From Candidatus Nanopelagicales bacterium (GTDB lineage Bacteria; Actinomycetota; Actinomycetes; S36-B12), in NCBI GenBank assembly GCA_028687755.1, contig JAQTZL010000009.1, positions 16,853 through 80,852 of the forward strand: a stretch of DNA of 64,000 bases, in the 5' to 3' direction. The translations under genes and the position numbers were made by a program. Shown here piece after piece: positions 1 through 9,432 of this stretch (positions are counted from its first letter, which is position 1; each line of letters starts with the position of its first letter). Below the pieces are notes generated by a model. The model saw nothing but the letters and a program-made list of their open reading frames with translations. It ran no database searches and was not told the origin of the DNA.

Positions 1-716
1 TCGACCGACATGAGGCGAACCTCAGCTTCTTCGTCCGCGGCAGCCAGTGCGTCCAAGATGACGTTGAGCTCGCCGTAGAGACGATCGATCGTACGGATTT
101 GTGATTGAGTTAACACAGTTTGCTCGCTTTCAGGAACGGGGGCTGGGAGATGGTGAACCATCTTTGGAAACACATGGAACCATGCCTGTGGGTCGTCAGG
201 AAAAAGGTAGTCTGTGGATACCCTGAACTTGCCTCTCACGGCGTCTTTAGGAAGCAAAACGGTTTGGATATGGCGCAGGATACCGTGCGGATCGGTATCA
301 ATGTTGTCGGGACCAGCGTAGGTCATGACTTCGCAATTAAGAACATTGCCGGGACACATATGTTCCTCGTAATAGTGCCTGTCATTGCTCTGCGCTTTAT
401 CTGATACAGCGTCTTCATCCGGACTGTTCACATGTACGGTAGAGCTGCTTTGTTGAACAAGAAACACGGACCGTCCATTTGTCTTGTCCAACTTCAGAAG
501 CGTCAGAACTTTCACCTGACGATAGTTAAACGACTTCACCTCAGGTCCACTCTCGGTCATCCAGACTTCGTGGCCGTGACCACAACTCTGACAATACCAA
601 GGGCCGGCTATTGTCATCGGTTTAAGATGACCAAAGGTGCCAACCGGTGAACCACACTGAATGCAAGCAATTTTGGGTTCGTTGACGACTGTGGCTTTGA
701 CGTATTCATTCGACAT
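1..716 (-). CDS. Zinc-ribbon hypothetical protein, C-terminus beyond the window
   Basis: An open frame runs from an ATG at 714-716 to the window edge without a stop (238 codons visible). An AGAAGGA Shine-Dalgarno sits about 8 nt upstream. The N-terminus has two CxxC pairs (CIQC near residue 18, CQSC near residue 43) spaced like a rubredoxin-type zinc ribbon, with a His-rich stretch after the second pair (GHGHEVW). The rest is soluble, with no membrane segment and no family I recognise. The visible end is Asp/Glu/Ala-rich and helical. It follows the helicase gene in the same direction with about 120 nt between. Function unknown; a metal-binding regulatory or nucleic-acid-binding role is only a guess. 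Confidence 0.75.
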   Translation of the reverse strand, partial: MSNEYVKATVVNEPKIACIQCGSPVGTFGHLKPMTIAGPWYCQSCGHGHEVWMTESGPEVKSFNYRQVKVLTLLKLDKTNGRSVFLVQQSSSTVHVNSPDEDAVSDKAQSNDRHYYEEHMCPGNVLNCEVMTYAGPDNIDTDPHGILRHIQTVLLPKDAVRGKFRVSTDYLFPDDPQAWFHVFPKMVHHLPAPVPESEQTVLTQSQIRTIDRLYGELNVILDALAAADEEAEVRLMSV

Positions 717-836
717 GATGAAATTCCTTCTTGACGGGTTTGGGAAAATTCAAAGGAGAAACTCAGAGGTAGAGGGTCTGTGGAACAAGAGCTCCGGGTA
801 CCGGACAACGCCCGAAGCAGTTGCTCAGCTACATTG

Positions 837-2351
837 TCAGGCAAGCCTGGCGCGCTGGATGGATTGCGTTGCAACTCTGTCACGGAACAGTTCCTTTCGC
901 TTGTAGTGGTAGGTTTTTTGTTTGTTGATGTTCTCGGCAAACAGATAGCAGAATCGGACGTCTTTGTTTTTCAGTTCACGCAAACGTCCCAGCGACTGCA
1001 CGTTGGCAACAGTCGATGAGACCGAGACTGTCTGTATCACGACTCGGAGATCAGGGATGTCGACCGCAGTGCCAGCGGAGATGATGGTGCTGACAGATAC
1101 GTCGGCTGTGAGCAGGTTGTCAAACGGGTCTTCTTCGCAGTAGCGCTTGACGCTGTACTCAGGGAACTTCTCTGTCAGGTACTTGGTCAACAGACTTGCC
1201 ATCTTAACCGTACCGACAAAGATCAGGCACTTGTCTCCAGCTTCGTATTTCTGAACAAAGAAGTCCAGGAACACCCCTTCTATCAGCCGCAGGTAGAAGT
1301 GCTTGATGTTGGTTACAGCCATGACGCTCTGCTCGAACGCCGTATGCGAATACGACGAACTGCCTCTGTGACTCGTCTTGATACTTCTCAGCGCTTGTGG
1401 CGGCATCGAATATGTCAAGGCGTAAACATCGGCATACCTGTTCAGCTCACCTGGATCGTACACCCAGTTCTTGGGGTAGACCACATCGTGTACCCTCTTC
1501 ACCACAGGGTCGTCTGTCAGAAGTGTGGCTGATAGCCCTATCTGAAAGTTCACGTTGCTGTGCAGCAGTATGCGGAAGACCGAGTGGAAGTGCTGATGGG
1601 TCTCGTCCACCAACAGCGTGTTGATACCCAAGATAGGGAACAACTCGATAGGTGTTATGCCGTACCTCAGGACACAGGCCTCTGGGTTAGCCTCATAGCG
1701 CTTGATAAAGTCCTGTAGGGTGGTGATGGAGAAGACCAGGTACCTGGCCTCCAGTTCACCGGACAGAGCCAGATTAACAGCGCTGCGTATCGAGTCACCC
1801 CCCTGGATAAGGAAGATGTCTTTGCCGTTGGTGGTGTGGACGCCCTTGATGTCGTTGATCCACTTCTCGCCATACGCCAAAAGCACCATGACAGCAAAGC
1901 GTTTCTTCAACTGAGCCAGCGAGTACAGGCTAACAAAGGTTTTGCCGCCACCTGTTTGCAGGGCAACCATCTTCGACATTCGAGGATCTGTGGTCAAGAA
2001 CTCTATGATAGGTACCTGGACAGGCTTAGGTACCCAGCCATCTCTGACACGGTAGTCTTCGTCAGCTGATCTGTACGCCCGTTTGTCCTCTCTGGTCATC
2101 TGTGGAAAAGGGAACGTCCTCTGGTGACCGTAATGAAGCAGATGTTTGAACTGATTCACATGGAGAAAGAACGTTCCTGTGTTTTCGATCCGGCTGTAGA
2201 ACTTGCGATCCGCAGGTGTGGTGGCTTCTGAGCCGGTCGATATAGCCCTTGACGTATAGAACTGCGCGATGAAGTGCTCAATGAAGTTGATCACATTCTG
2301 CACGTTGGTATCTATACGGACGGACAGGTTATACAGGGTTACGTGGAACAA
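837..2351 (-). CDS. Superfamily 2 DEAD/DEAH-type helicase
   Basis: A 504-aa SF2 helicase/translocase. Walker A is at residues 134-138 (GGGKT), the DExH box at 249-252 (DETH), motif III SAT at 274-276, a RecA2 domain beginning near 'CLIFVGT', and motif VI as QSLGRLR near residue 455. A roughly 100-residue N-terminal extension precedes the motor. The start is a TTG with AAGGAG six bases upstream; no in-frame ATG is better placed. It lies downstream of the two RNAP C-terminal halves on the same strand, and phiKZ-type phages carry a helicase near this position. Likely role: phage DNA replication, recombination or R-loop processing inside the phage nucleus. The exact substrate cannot be read from the sequence. 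Confidence 0.9.
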   Translation of the reverse strand: MFHVTLYNLSVRIDTNVQNVINFIEHFIAQFYTSRAISTGSEATTPADRKFYSRIENTGTFFLHVNQFKHLLHYGHQRTFPFPQMTREDKRAYRSADEDYRVRDGWVPKPVQVPIIEFLTTDPRMSKMVALQTGGGKTFVSLYSLAQLKKRFAVMVLLAYGEKWINDIKGVHTTNGKDIFLIQGGDSIRSAVNLALSGELEARYLVFSITTLQDFIKRYEANPEACVLRYGITPIELFPILGINTLLVDETHQHFHSVFRILLHSNVNFQIGLSATLLTDDPVVKRVHDVVYPKNWVYDPGELNRYADVYALTYSMPPQALRSIKTSHRGSSSYSHTAFEQSVMAVTNIKHFYLRLIEGVFLDFFVQKYEAGDKCLIFVGTVKMASLLTKYLTEKFPEYSVKRYCEEDPFDNLLTADVSVSTIISAGTAVDIPDLRVVIQTVSVSSTVANVQSLGRLRELKNKDVRFCYLFAENINKQKTYHYKRKELFRDRVATQSIQRARLA

Positions 2352-2423
2352 TGCGGACTCCTTGGATTAACTACCGCATTTAACGGTGATAGAATTAACC
2401 CATGGCACGCATTGGCCATGGTA

Positions 2424-2891
2424 CTACTTTTGCCGCGTCATTGTCGGCACAACCGACTCTGCGACGACCTTTGCTATAGGGCTGTTATTTTTACCCGACC
2501 GACTTTCTGTCTGCAAGGACCTGAAGTGCTCGGTCAGCCGAGTGGGAATCCAGACAGCCATGGGTTGGTAAGGTTCACCTGGAACGTTTGACCAGTCGGT
2601 AATGTCGCTAACCATCACGCGAACGTCATAGCCTGTTTCACGTTTCAGATCGAAGGTGACACCTATGTCGCCCAAGCGCGAAGCCACATTGACGCGAACC
2701 GGTTTGCCACTGTACTTTCCATAAAGAATATACAGTTTTGTAAATTCGCGAAAGGCCGTTTGCAAGACAGCTGGCATTCGCATATGTGTCAGAACAAACT
2801 TGGCATAAAGTTCTTCCGGTGGGTCAGTGGGACAGACTTCATCGATCCAGTCGTCGACAAGCATTTCTTCGGGTTTGGTTGGTTGGTTCAT
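2424..2891 (-). CDS. Hypothetical protein, 155 aa
   Basis: Soluble, mixed alpha/beta composition, acidic N-terminus (EEMLVDDWIDEV) and a basic C-terminus. GGAGTG lies just upstream of the ATG. It sits between the paralogous pair at 2.9-4.1 kb and the helicase, all on one strand, so it is probably co-transcribed. I recognise no domain or motif. Confidence 0.7.
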   Translation of the reverse strand: MNQPTKPEEMLVDDWIDEVCPTDPPEELYAKFVLTHMRMPAVLQTAFREFTKLYILYGKYSGKPVRVNVASRLGDIGVTFDLKRETGYDVRVMVSDITDWSNVPGEPYQPMAVWIPTRLTEHFRSLQTESRSGKNNSPIAKVVAESVVPTMTRQK

Positions 2892-2923
2892 GGCTACACT
2901 CCTTAAATATGGAACTGAGATAA

Positions 2924-3532
2924 TTACCGACTCTGAAGCGGTGGGTTAGATGGCAAGCCGATGTTGTTTCTGTAGATAGCTTTCAAAGCTGGCACACCAA
3001 GTTCGGTGATTTGGCGAACAACGTAGTCTGCCGGACCTTCAAGCAAAACCCAAGTGTCTGTCATTTGTTTATTCCAAAAACACAGCTTGGCTGTCGGTAC
3101 TTTGGTTGCCGGAGTACGAGCTGTCAGATACATGACCGCTGTGGGGTCCTGAGGTAGTCTGCACTCATAGTCACCTCCGTCATATGAAACATCCCAGTTT
3201 CTTGTCCACTCTTCCAGTGTTTTAACACAGGCGTCGGGGTTCAGACACAATAGCGTTCCAGACTGGATTTCTGAAACGATGGCCGCTTTCAGAAAGATAA
3301 GACCGGCTTCATCTGTCAACATTGCTCGACGGTCAAGCTCTGTATTGATGACACGCGCCACACGAGACATTAATTCGGGATTGTCAGTTGACCCAGGTCT
3401 GATCTTCAGCAACAGATGCAGTACTGTCGAGGACTGGGTCGTGATTGGCTTTTCCCGATACAAAAGTGTCACACCTCTTGCCTCGTCTTCTGTTTCTGTA
3501 AAGATATCAGAAACCTTGTAAATAGGTGTCAT
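2924..3532 (-). CDS. Hypothetical protein, paralogue of the next upstream gene
   Basis: A 202-aa protein clearly related to the 203-aa protein encoded immediately upstream. Shared features in order: an N-terminal 'YxxKPI' strand, 'I[RK]P..TD[ND]PE', 'EL..RA...DE....LKAA', 'EWT[RK][ND]WDVS..G.D[YF]ECR', 'YLTA', and a C-terminal 'I.ELGVP'. The ATG overlaps the upstream stop as ATGA, so the two are translationally coupled. No family recognised. The tandem duplication suggests a hetero-oligomer or diverged copies with separate partners. Confidence 0.8.
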   Translation of the reverse strand: MTPIYKVSDIFTETEDEARGVTLLYREKPITTQSSTVLHLLLKIRPGSTDNPELMSRVARVINTELDRRAMLTDEAGLIFLKAAIVSEIQSGTLLCLNPDACVKTLEEWTRNWDVSYDGGDYECRLPQDPTAVMYLTARTPATKVPTAKLCFWNKQMTDTWVLLEGPADYVVRQITELGVPALKAIYRNNIGLPSNPPLQSR

Positions 3533-4140
3533 GTTCCTTCTCCTAGTACGAAAGTCGGTATGGCTGCAGCGCTTATTCGCGCTATGTTGATGATCGTGGG
3601 CACCCCGAGTTCAGCGATCATTCTGATCACGGAATCAGCCGACCCATTGGCCAAATTGGTGTAGTCTCCTCCTTGTCCTCTGAACTCCAGCAGAGTTGCC
3701 GTCGGAAATGTATCAGGGAAAATTCCAGCTGTCAGATACAGAACAACTTGGGGGTTATTTGGGTCCCGACACTCAAAGTCTGCGCCATGGGACGAAACAT
3801 CCCAGTCTTTGGTCCATTCATAGAGCACTTTCATGTAGGCCTTGGTCATATGGGCGGGGACTTGATCTGTCAGAAGTGCATACGCAACGGCGGCTTTGAT
3901 AAGAATAAAGGACGTCTCATCTTTAGCCAATGCGCGTTGACTGAGTTCTTCGGCAATAGCGTCTTGGACAAGCCGCGTGAATTCTGGGTCGTCCGTGGCA
4001 GCGGGTTTGATGCTCTGAAAAATCTTCAGCACCTCGGTAGGGTAACTGTCGATAGGTTTTCCCTGATAGATAACGGATGTTTTTCCGTTCTCAACTGTCT
4101 TTTCGACAAAGGCGTTACCTGGTTTGTGAGTATGTGTCAC
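3529..4140 (-). CDS. Hypothetical protein, paralogue of the gene it overlaps
   Basis: 203 aa, starting at a GTG (protein MTHTHKPGN...) with GGAG upstream in the leader 'atcaacggagc', a form of the leader motif common in this genome. It is the upstream member of a tandem duplicate pair (see the preceding entry for shared motifs). It follows the RNAP beta' C-half after a strong terminator hairpin, so it probably has its own promoter or depends on read-through. No known domain. Confidence 0.8.
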   Translation of the reverse strand: MTHTHKPGNAFVEKTVENGKTSVIYQGKPIDSYPTEVLKIFQSIKPAATDDPEFTRLVQDAIAEELSQRALAKDETSFILIKAAVAYALLTDQVPAHMTKAYMKVLYEWTKDWDVSSHGADFECRDPNNPQVVLYLTAGIFPDTFPTATLLEFRGQGGDYTNLANGSADSVIRMIAELGVPTIINIARISAAAIPTFVLGEGT

Positions 4141-4166
4141 GCTAAGCTCCGTTGATAAAAAGATAA

Positions 4167-4195
4167 GACAGGATAGGCGTAAAGCCTATCCTGTC
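4167..4195 (-). terminator. Rho-independent terminator after the RNAP beta' C-half
   Basis: A perfect 12-bp stem GACAGGATAGGC/GCCTATCCTGTC with a 5-nt loop, followed on the minus strand by a T-rich run. It closes the two-gene RNAP operon. Confidence 0.85.
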
Positions 4196-4198
4196 GGT

Positions 4199-6148
4199 TT
4201 AGTTCATGAAGGCTGCCTGTGGCGTGATGAACACGTTCATCGGGTGCTCTTGTCTGTCAAGCCTCCGACTGAATGTCACCTCAGGGTGCTTGAAGATGGC
4301 CTCCAACTGTTTCTCATAGATAGCCAGACCACCGAAGTCTCGGTGACGGAACAACTCCAACTTACCGGCACAACTGGGGGTGGGGGAGTTACGCCCCAGT
4401 CGGTAGTTGCCGGCACTGGCGTTGTATGTGGTCGTGGCATAGATGAGCACTTCCAGCACACTCATGTTGCACTTGAAGCGATCAGCCACCACCTGCATCA
4501 GCATACCCAGCTTCTGATCGGGGTCAGTGATCTTGGCTTTGTTGGTTTCAACGATTGACGTGATGCTGTTCACCAGCGTCAGCACGTTGGCTTCCTTCAA
4601 GGGGTTGGAGAACACCGGCTCTTTCGGATTGAAGTCGTCCAGAGGGATCACAAAGTTGCCTCGGTGATCAGACTCCATGGTGCACGTTTTGATGTGCATC
4701 AGCAGAGCCTGAGTCAAGATACAGTTGCGATCTTTGTAAGAGATGTTCAGCTTCTCCTGAGTCGGGGTCTTGGGCTTCATGTCACGGATGGTGACAGAGT
4801 CCAGTTCACCGATCTTGGCCAGACCGATGTTGGTGTGTTGCATGTTAAGCGCGTCCACTAACCGCCCCACAGAGGCGTTAGGTAACACCAGCTGCAACCC
4901 TTTCAGATTCAGTCCTTTCTTGAAGTAGAGGAACCCGTTCTCGTCTGGCCTGAAGTAGTTCTGAGCCGCAAGTTCCAACATGATAGCTGACTTCCTGACC
5001 GACTGTGTGATGTGCTTGGTCCCCAGGATACCCTGAGAGATTTTTTCCATCACGTAAGCCGAGAAGGTGTACCCCAGGTTGCTGCTTGGCTCAAAGTTCT
5101 GCGAGAGTTCTCCAAGGCAAGTGGTGCAGATTCTGCTGTCGTCCGGATGCTTGCAGTGTAGCGAGGACCGAAGCTTGATCAGCTTGTTGTAGAGATAGCT
5201 TTCATCTCCTTCGATGCACTGAAGCTGGTTGGTTTCTTCGTTCAGGAAGTACTTGCCTCTGAGGTTATCGATGTTACTCGGGGTAACCTCAGCTGCCGTG
5301 TACTCCTGACTTCCACAGTCACCCTGCCAGATCTTGTCCACCACAGCCGCCAGCACCTGGAATCGACGTGACGTGTATTGTGATGTGGCAATCTGTGTCC
5401 CGTTGGCGTTCAGGGATTTGGCCGCTGTGTTAGACTCGGCGATCAGCTCGTACAAAGTCCCCATGCCTCGAATGAACCCATTTTTGATAGGTGTCGAATA
5501 CACGGTCCGCGACAGATCTGTCACAAAACCGCGAGGGCCGATCGTCTGATTGGACTGATTGTCGTTGGCAGCTTTAGAGCGGTAAGCGGCAACAAACCGG
5601 TTAGCGTCTTTGGTGTTGACAACATAAGTCTTGATGTCACGGTAGGCTTGATCCATACCTTCTGGTGTGGGTCTGAGGTTTTCGTGAATCTTGACAATGT
5701 CTGGATGCGTCACTGTGCCGATCAGGTCTTTGCCAGAGATTGTCGTCATCCAAGGACAGACACCCAGAAGGATCTCATTTTGGATGAAGTCCACGATCTC
5801 GTAGACCATTTTCAACAAGGGTGCCTTCTGGTTGTAGGTCTTGAGATGGTTTTCTCGGCAGATGTGCTTAAAAATACCGTCTAAGAACTGGATGTGGACT
5901 TCGCCATTGAACCCGGTGGACGGGATGTAGGTTCTGATGTCGCAGGCTCTGCTGAGCGTTGCCGGGACCACATGCAGCAGCTCCCAGCAGTACCGAGAAA
6001 GGATGACCGCCTGTTTGTTCATCTCGGACACGTGGCCGTCCTCGAAGACCACGTTGAAACGCTTACCTTGGATACCCCAGATTTGCTGTCTGGCGGGTGC
6101 GATGGTTTGCAAGATGTCTCTTGCTGACACCGTCGTGGACTGACTCAT
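4199..6148 (-). CDS. Non-virion RNA polymerase beta' subunit, C-terminal half (phiKZ gp74-like)
   Basis: 649 aa. Residues about 205-248 (GPRGFVTDLSRT...IKNGF) align with the bridge-helix entry and trigger-loop region of bacterial beta', where the cellular sequence reads GxRG...PI..NFREGL. A Cys cluster near 331-345 (HC...CTTC) corresponds to the second beta' zinc site. It is followed by 'GYTFSAYVMEKISQG', the counterpart of the GEAVGIIAAQSIGEPG helix. The ATG overlaps the beta gene's stop by four bases, so synthesis of the two is coupled. By position next to beta this matches phiKZ gp74, part of the non-virion RNAP that transcribes late genes in the phage nucleus. The set assignment (non-virion rather than virion) rests on synteny recalled from phiKZ. 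Confidence 0.88.
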   Translation of the reverse strand: MSQSTTVSARDILQTIAPARQQIWGIQGKRFNVVFEDGHVSEMNKQAVILSRYCWELLHVVPATLSRACDIRTYIPSTGFNGEVHIQFLDGIFKHICRENHLKTYNQKAPLLKMVYEIVDFIQNEILLGVCPWMTTISGKDLIGTVTHPDIVKIHENLRPTPEGMDQAYRDIKTYVVNTKDANRFVAAYRSKAANDNQSNQTIGPRGFVTDLSRTVYSTPIKNGFIRGMGTLYELIAESNTAAKSLNANGTQIATSQYTSRRFQVLAAVVDKIWQGDCGSQEYTAAEVTPSNIDNLRGKYFLNEETNQLQCIEGDESYLYNKLIKLRSSLHCKHPDDSRICTTCLGELSQNFEPSSNLGYTFSAYVMEKISQGILGTKHITQSVRKSAIMLELAAQNYFRPDENGFLYFKKGLNLKGLQLVLPNASVGRLVDALNMQHTNIGLAKIGELDSVTIRDMKPKTPTQEKLNISYKDRNCILTQALLMHIKTCTMESDHRGNFVIPLDDFNPKEPVFSNPLKEANVLTLVNSITSIVETNKAKITDPDQKLGMLMQVVADRFKCNMSVLEVLIYATTTYNASAGNYRLGRNSPTPSCAGKLELFRHRDFGGLAIYEKQLEAIFKHPEVTFSRRLDRQEHPMNVFITPQAAFMN

Positions 6149-8223
6149 TGTTTCTCCTTGTAATAAACGAAGTCGATACCGGCTGCGGTCATGATGTGCT
6201 TAAGCACCTGCACGGACTTGCCTTGTCCGTAAGGGATACTCTCGCGATCCACCACGTAGTTTTGATCAAAGGTCTTGTCACCCTGAAGGGCGTTCAGGTA
6301 GATAGCCTTGTGTGAGATGGGGTTCAAGGCCACGTCCATGATTTCGGCGATAGCCTGCTGTCCCATGTACGACATGATGATCCGTGAACCTGTCTCGTCG
6401 GTGAATCGGCCGGGTGTCTGCGAGTGCGGATACCGGGCTTTGTCGACTGGCGCACCCTTCACAGGGAAGCCGAAGTTGTTGACACGACTGCTGCTGACAG
6501 CAGAGAAGGTGTTGGCCACTTTCTCCATCCAGATGAAGTACATGACACCGATGCGGATGATGTCCACGGTGGTTTCGCGGTTACCCAGAGGTGACACATA
6601 GGTCACCGGACCCTCATGTGGCGCGTAAGGCGAGTTCTCCAGATCAGTCAGGACATCGACCACGCCCCGCTCGTTATCTGGAGGGTAGTAGATTGGTAGG
6701 ATCTTTTCCACCACTCGCTTCAAGAAAGCCGCGAACTCATCGTCAGTCAGACTGTCGATATACCCCACACCGTCTGAATTGAACAATGCATAGAAGTCAC
6801 GAATGAACTGTCTTGCATAGCCATATCCCTCGTGGGGCATGACTTGCAAGAAGTTAGCTCCGTACCGCTGTGTCAGTGTGTTGATCAACCGAACGCGGTT
6901 ATCCCGACTGGCTGCACCAATGTCCAGCTCGTATGCACGACCTGGATTCATCCGAGAGATGGTGCTGGTGCTGTCTGTGATGATGTCGGCACGGTTACCT
7001 AGCTGATCCACCGGCATGTGGTCATCGGGCAAGATCGCACAGATCACAGACTTGGAGGCATGTCCGTCGCTCAGCTTGTGGCCGTAGTTCGGAACCACCA
7101 GACTGCGTGTGATCACCTCGACTCGATACTGATCGATAGGTATCTTCCGGTACGACATGCGGTTGCGTCCATTCTCGGCCATGTTGACCTTGATGTAGCA
7201 GTCTGACATGAACCGATGCAGTCTCGGTGTCTGACGTATCTTGGCGCCTGCTCCGTAGAGCGTTTTCTTTTCAGCCAGGATCTGCTCGTACGTGCGGATC
7301 ACTTGCTTGTAGTAACCCACCAACAAGTTGGCGTACTCGTCAAGCTGTTCCGTCATCTGAGACGCAAACTCCGGCTTAGGGTTGTTACCCCGAATCACCG
7401 TGATGTCCACCACCTCAGAGTGTGTGTTGACGTATGTCATCTGGTCAAAGGTGGGGTCAGCGTCCCGCAAGTTAGCGGTTGACAGATCCACCGGAGAGAA
7501 CCAATCATTGCGCTCACGCACGGCACATAGCAACCCGTCTGGACGAGTCTTCTCACCGATGTCCGGCAGAAACTTGAACGTCTTGTCATCGCCGTACAAG
7601 TTCAGCGGTATGGTGGACTTGTTGATGTAGATCACGCGTTTGAGGTAACTCTCAGACACCGAACGCTTGGCAAAGCTTTCTGAAACCACCACACCGTCGT
7701 CTGCCACGGACGGGTGCGACATGAAGGCCACGTTGGCGGACACGCCATACATGTAGTCACCCTCTTCGCCATAGCTGTTGGTCTGGCAGAGGATATCGCC
7801 TTTCATCAGTGGCGTGTTGTACCCCAGTTCCCTGGCCAGATCTGTTTGTTTCAGACGGTAGCCGAAGAAGTTGTGGTTGGCTTTGTACACGGGTGTGTCG
7901 ATGAAGTCGATAAAGATCTCACCTTCTTCCATGTACTCCACAAACACCAGTCCGCCTGGTGATTCAAAGCCACGACCTTGATACCGAGGCAACACAGCTT
8001 TGACGATACAGTCGCGATCTGCGCGCACATCGTCAATGGTCTTCCCAAACTCGTACTCGATGCCCGTCTTGATGATGCGCTCATCGGGATACAGCAGCGC
8101 ATGGCGCCCAGCAAAGTGACTGGAGTGCATGCATCCGCGCGGTGACGACGTGTTACCCGCGAATGAGTTATCGGCTGCGGTGGACAGAAACTCGTGGCGC
8201 AGTTCTGTTCGCTTATTATCCAT
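6145..8223 (-). CDS. Non-virion RNA polymerase beta subunit, C-terminal half (phiKZ gp71-73-like)
   Basis: 692 aa. Diagnostic beta motifs occur in order: 'ANVAFMSHPSVADDGVVVSES' (the NF(E)DAIVISE region), 'KLSDGHASKSVI' (the GRHGNKG region), 'MPVDQLGNRADIITDS' (DxxGxPVDIVLNP) and 'SRMNPGRAYEL' (the near-universal SRMNxGQxxE). The half therefore contributes the catalytic-centre lysines of beta. In phiKZ the equivalent gene is split by an intron; here it is uninterrupted. It has its own CATATATA-type promoter and the 'ttcatcaac' leader followed by GAAGGAAA. It forms an operon with the beta' half. Confidence 0.9.
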   Translation of the reverse strand: MDNKRTELRHEFLSTAADNSFAGNTSSPRGCMHSSHFAGRHALLYPDERIIKTGIEYEFGKTIDDVRADRDCIVKAVLPRYQGRGFESPGGLVFVEYMEEGEIFIDFIDTPVYKANHNFFGYRLKQTDLARELGYNTPLMKGDILCQTNSYGEEGDYMYGVSANVAFMSHPSVADDGVVVSESFAKRSVSESYLKRVIYINKSTIPLNLYGDDKTFKFLPDIGEKTRPDGLLCAVRERNDWFSPVDLSTANLRDADPTFDQMTYVNTHSEVVDITVIRGNNPKPEFASQMTEQLDEYANLLVGYYKQVIRTYEQILAEKKTLYGAGAKIRQTPRLHRFMSDCYIKVNMAENGRNRMSYRKIPIDQYRVEVITRSLVVPNYGHKLSDGHASKSVICAILPDDHMPVDQLGNRADIITDSTSTISRMNPGRAYELDIGAASRDNRVRLINTLTQRYGANFLQVMPHEGYGYARQFIRDFYALFNSDGVGYIDSLTDDEFAAFLKRVVEKILPIYYPPDNERGVVDVLTDLENSPYAPHEGPVTYVSPLGNRETTVDIIRIGVMYFIWMEKVANTFSAVSSSRVNNFGFPVKGAPVDKARYPHSQTPGRFTDETGSRIIMSYMGQQAIAEIMDVALNPISHKAIYLNALQGDKTFDQNYVVDRESIPYGQGKSVQVLKHIMTAAGIDFVYYKEKQ

Positions 8224-8274
8224 GTGTCATTTCCTTCGGTTGATGAAAAGAATAGCCAGTATAAACCGGCTGCG

Positions 8275-8289
8275 CAGTGATTATATATG
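8275..8289 (-). promoter_or_regulatory. CATATATAnnnACTG promoter motif for the RNAP beta/beta' operon
   Basis: The minus strand reads CATATATAATCACTG, matching the window-wide motif (see findings). It lies 52 nt upstream of the beta ATG. Confidence 0.65.
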
Positions 8290-8313
8290 TGCCTGACCCT
8301 GAGTCAGATGACC

Positions 8314-8832
8314 TTACCAGATCGGGTTCCTGGAACGATAGGGATACCAGCTAACCACCGATGAGACAATGTGGTACTTGCGTTTTTCAGCGTCTAAAAG
8401 ACCCAGTATCTTTCTTCGCAGAAAAGTGCGATCTGACCGAAGCAGATCAAACGGCGAACAGTTTAGGTTGAGTCTGTGGTAACTCACCGGCGGAGTCTTC
8501 AGATCTACAGAACACAGCCCTACCACCAGCACCCATCTGTACCTGTTGTGATCAGCCGAGTGGCTGACTATCTCCTCCACGTAAGCAAAACCTTTCAGGT
8601 CTTCTCTTGTGGTCGAAGAAGGCGTTTTGAAGAAGGTGTATCTGTCTCTGACAGCGGGATGGGCGTAAGCGTAGACCACCGCTCCTGTGGTAAGGTTTCT
8701 TTGAACGATGCGTATCAGCTCTCCGTCAAAAGCGTACCAGTTACGCTGTGACCAGGCACCTGTATCAGAAGGGACAGATCCCTTCCGGAATCTCAGTTTG
8801 ACCCACTGGGTCAGTCTTTGAAGTAAACCCAT
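8314..8832 (-). CDS. Hypothetical basic protein, 172 aa
   Basis: Arg/Trp/Tyr-rich and basic, with an N-terminal 'LTQWVKLRFRKG' amphipathic stretch, no transmembrane segment and no motif I recognise. Its start overlaps the 3' end of the dCMP deaminase gene by 22 nt in the same direction, so the two are coupled. Confidence 0.65.
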   Translation of the reverse strand: MGLLQRLTQWVKLRFRKGSVPSDTGAWSQRNWYAFDGELIRIVQRNLTTGAVVYAYAHPAVRDRYTFFKTPSSTTREDLKGFAYVEEIVSHSADHNRYRWVLVVGLCSVDLKTPPVSYHRLNLNCSPFDLLRSDRTFLRRKILGLLDAEKRKYHIVSSVVSWYPYRSRNPIW

Positions 8833-9350
8833 TCTCGTCCACCCTCCGTCCAGTCGTTTTTTGAGTTGCCTGCGTCTACGTGCTCATCGCTGTACACGAT
8901 ACGCTTAGCGGTTGTTTTAAGCAGCACCTGAATGCAGTTGCTACAAGGGGTGGCTGTGGTGTAAACCGTATGTATGGGTGCGGCGCCAGGACCTAACTGT
9001 CGGTAGCGTTTCTCCGCGTTCACCTCAGCGTGTGTCGCCTGACAAGATGGCATTTTGTGCCCTATGTATGTACCTACTCCGTCGCACGGAGAGTCGATGC
9101 AGTTGGTCACGCCTGGTTCGCGTCCGTTGTATCCCGTAGACAAAAGTTGCTGGTCTTCAGAAACAAAAACCACCCCCACCTTGCGTCTTGCACAAGCTCC
9201 TCGCAGAGAAACTGCGTATGCAATGAAACTCCAATAGGCATCCCAGTCAGGACGAGATGTTTCAAACCAGCGACGGTTTTCTCGAAGCTCTCGTCTGGCA
9301 GCGGTCATGAGGTGTATAAGTTCAGTTCGGGACAATTGTGTCAGGTCCAT
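8811..9350 (-). CDS. Deoxycytidylate (dCMP) deaminase family protein
   Basis: 179 aa from the ATG at 9350, chosen because GGAG lies 6 nt upstream; an in-frame N-terminal extension without a ribosome site was discarded. The zinc-dependent deaminase signature is complete: HAE at 107-109 (zinc ligand and catalytic Glu) and PCSNC at 135-139 (the two Cys ligands). A substrate-pocket segment 'LSTGYNG' is also present. The enzyme converts dCMP to dUMP, feeding dTTP synthesis during phage DNA replication. The family includes other cytosine-nucleotide deaminases, so the exact substrate is inferred. Confidence 0.9.
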   Translation of the reverse strand: MDLTQLSRTELIHLMTAARRELRENRRWFETSRPDWDAYWSFIAYAVSLRGACARRKVGVVFVSEDQQLLSTGYNGREPGVTNCIDSPCDGVGTYIGHKMPSCQATHAEVNAEKRYRQLGPGAAPIHTVYTTATPCSNCIQVLLKTTAKRIVYSDEHVDAGNSKNDWTEGGREWVYFKD

Positions 9351-9394
9351 GATATCTCCATGTTTCTCAGAATGACTTAACGACAGTAAAAAGA

Positions 9395-9420
9395 CCACAC
9401 GACACTCAGGTGTCGTGTGG
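9395..9420 (-). terminator. Terminator downstream of the 110-aa gene
   Basis: CCACACGACAC/GTGTCGTGTGG, an 11-bp perfect stem, followed by TCTTTTTAC on the minus strand. Confidence 0.8.
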
Positions 9421-9432
9421 CTTGTTGGTGGC

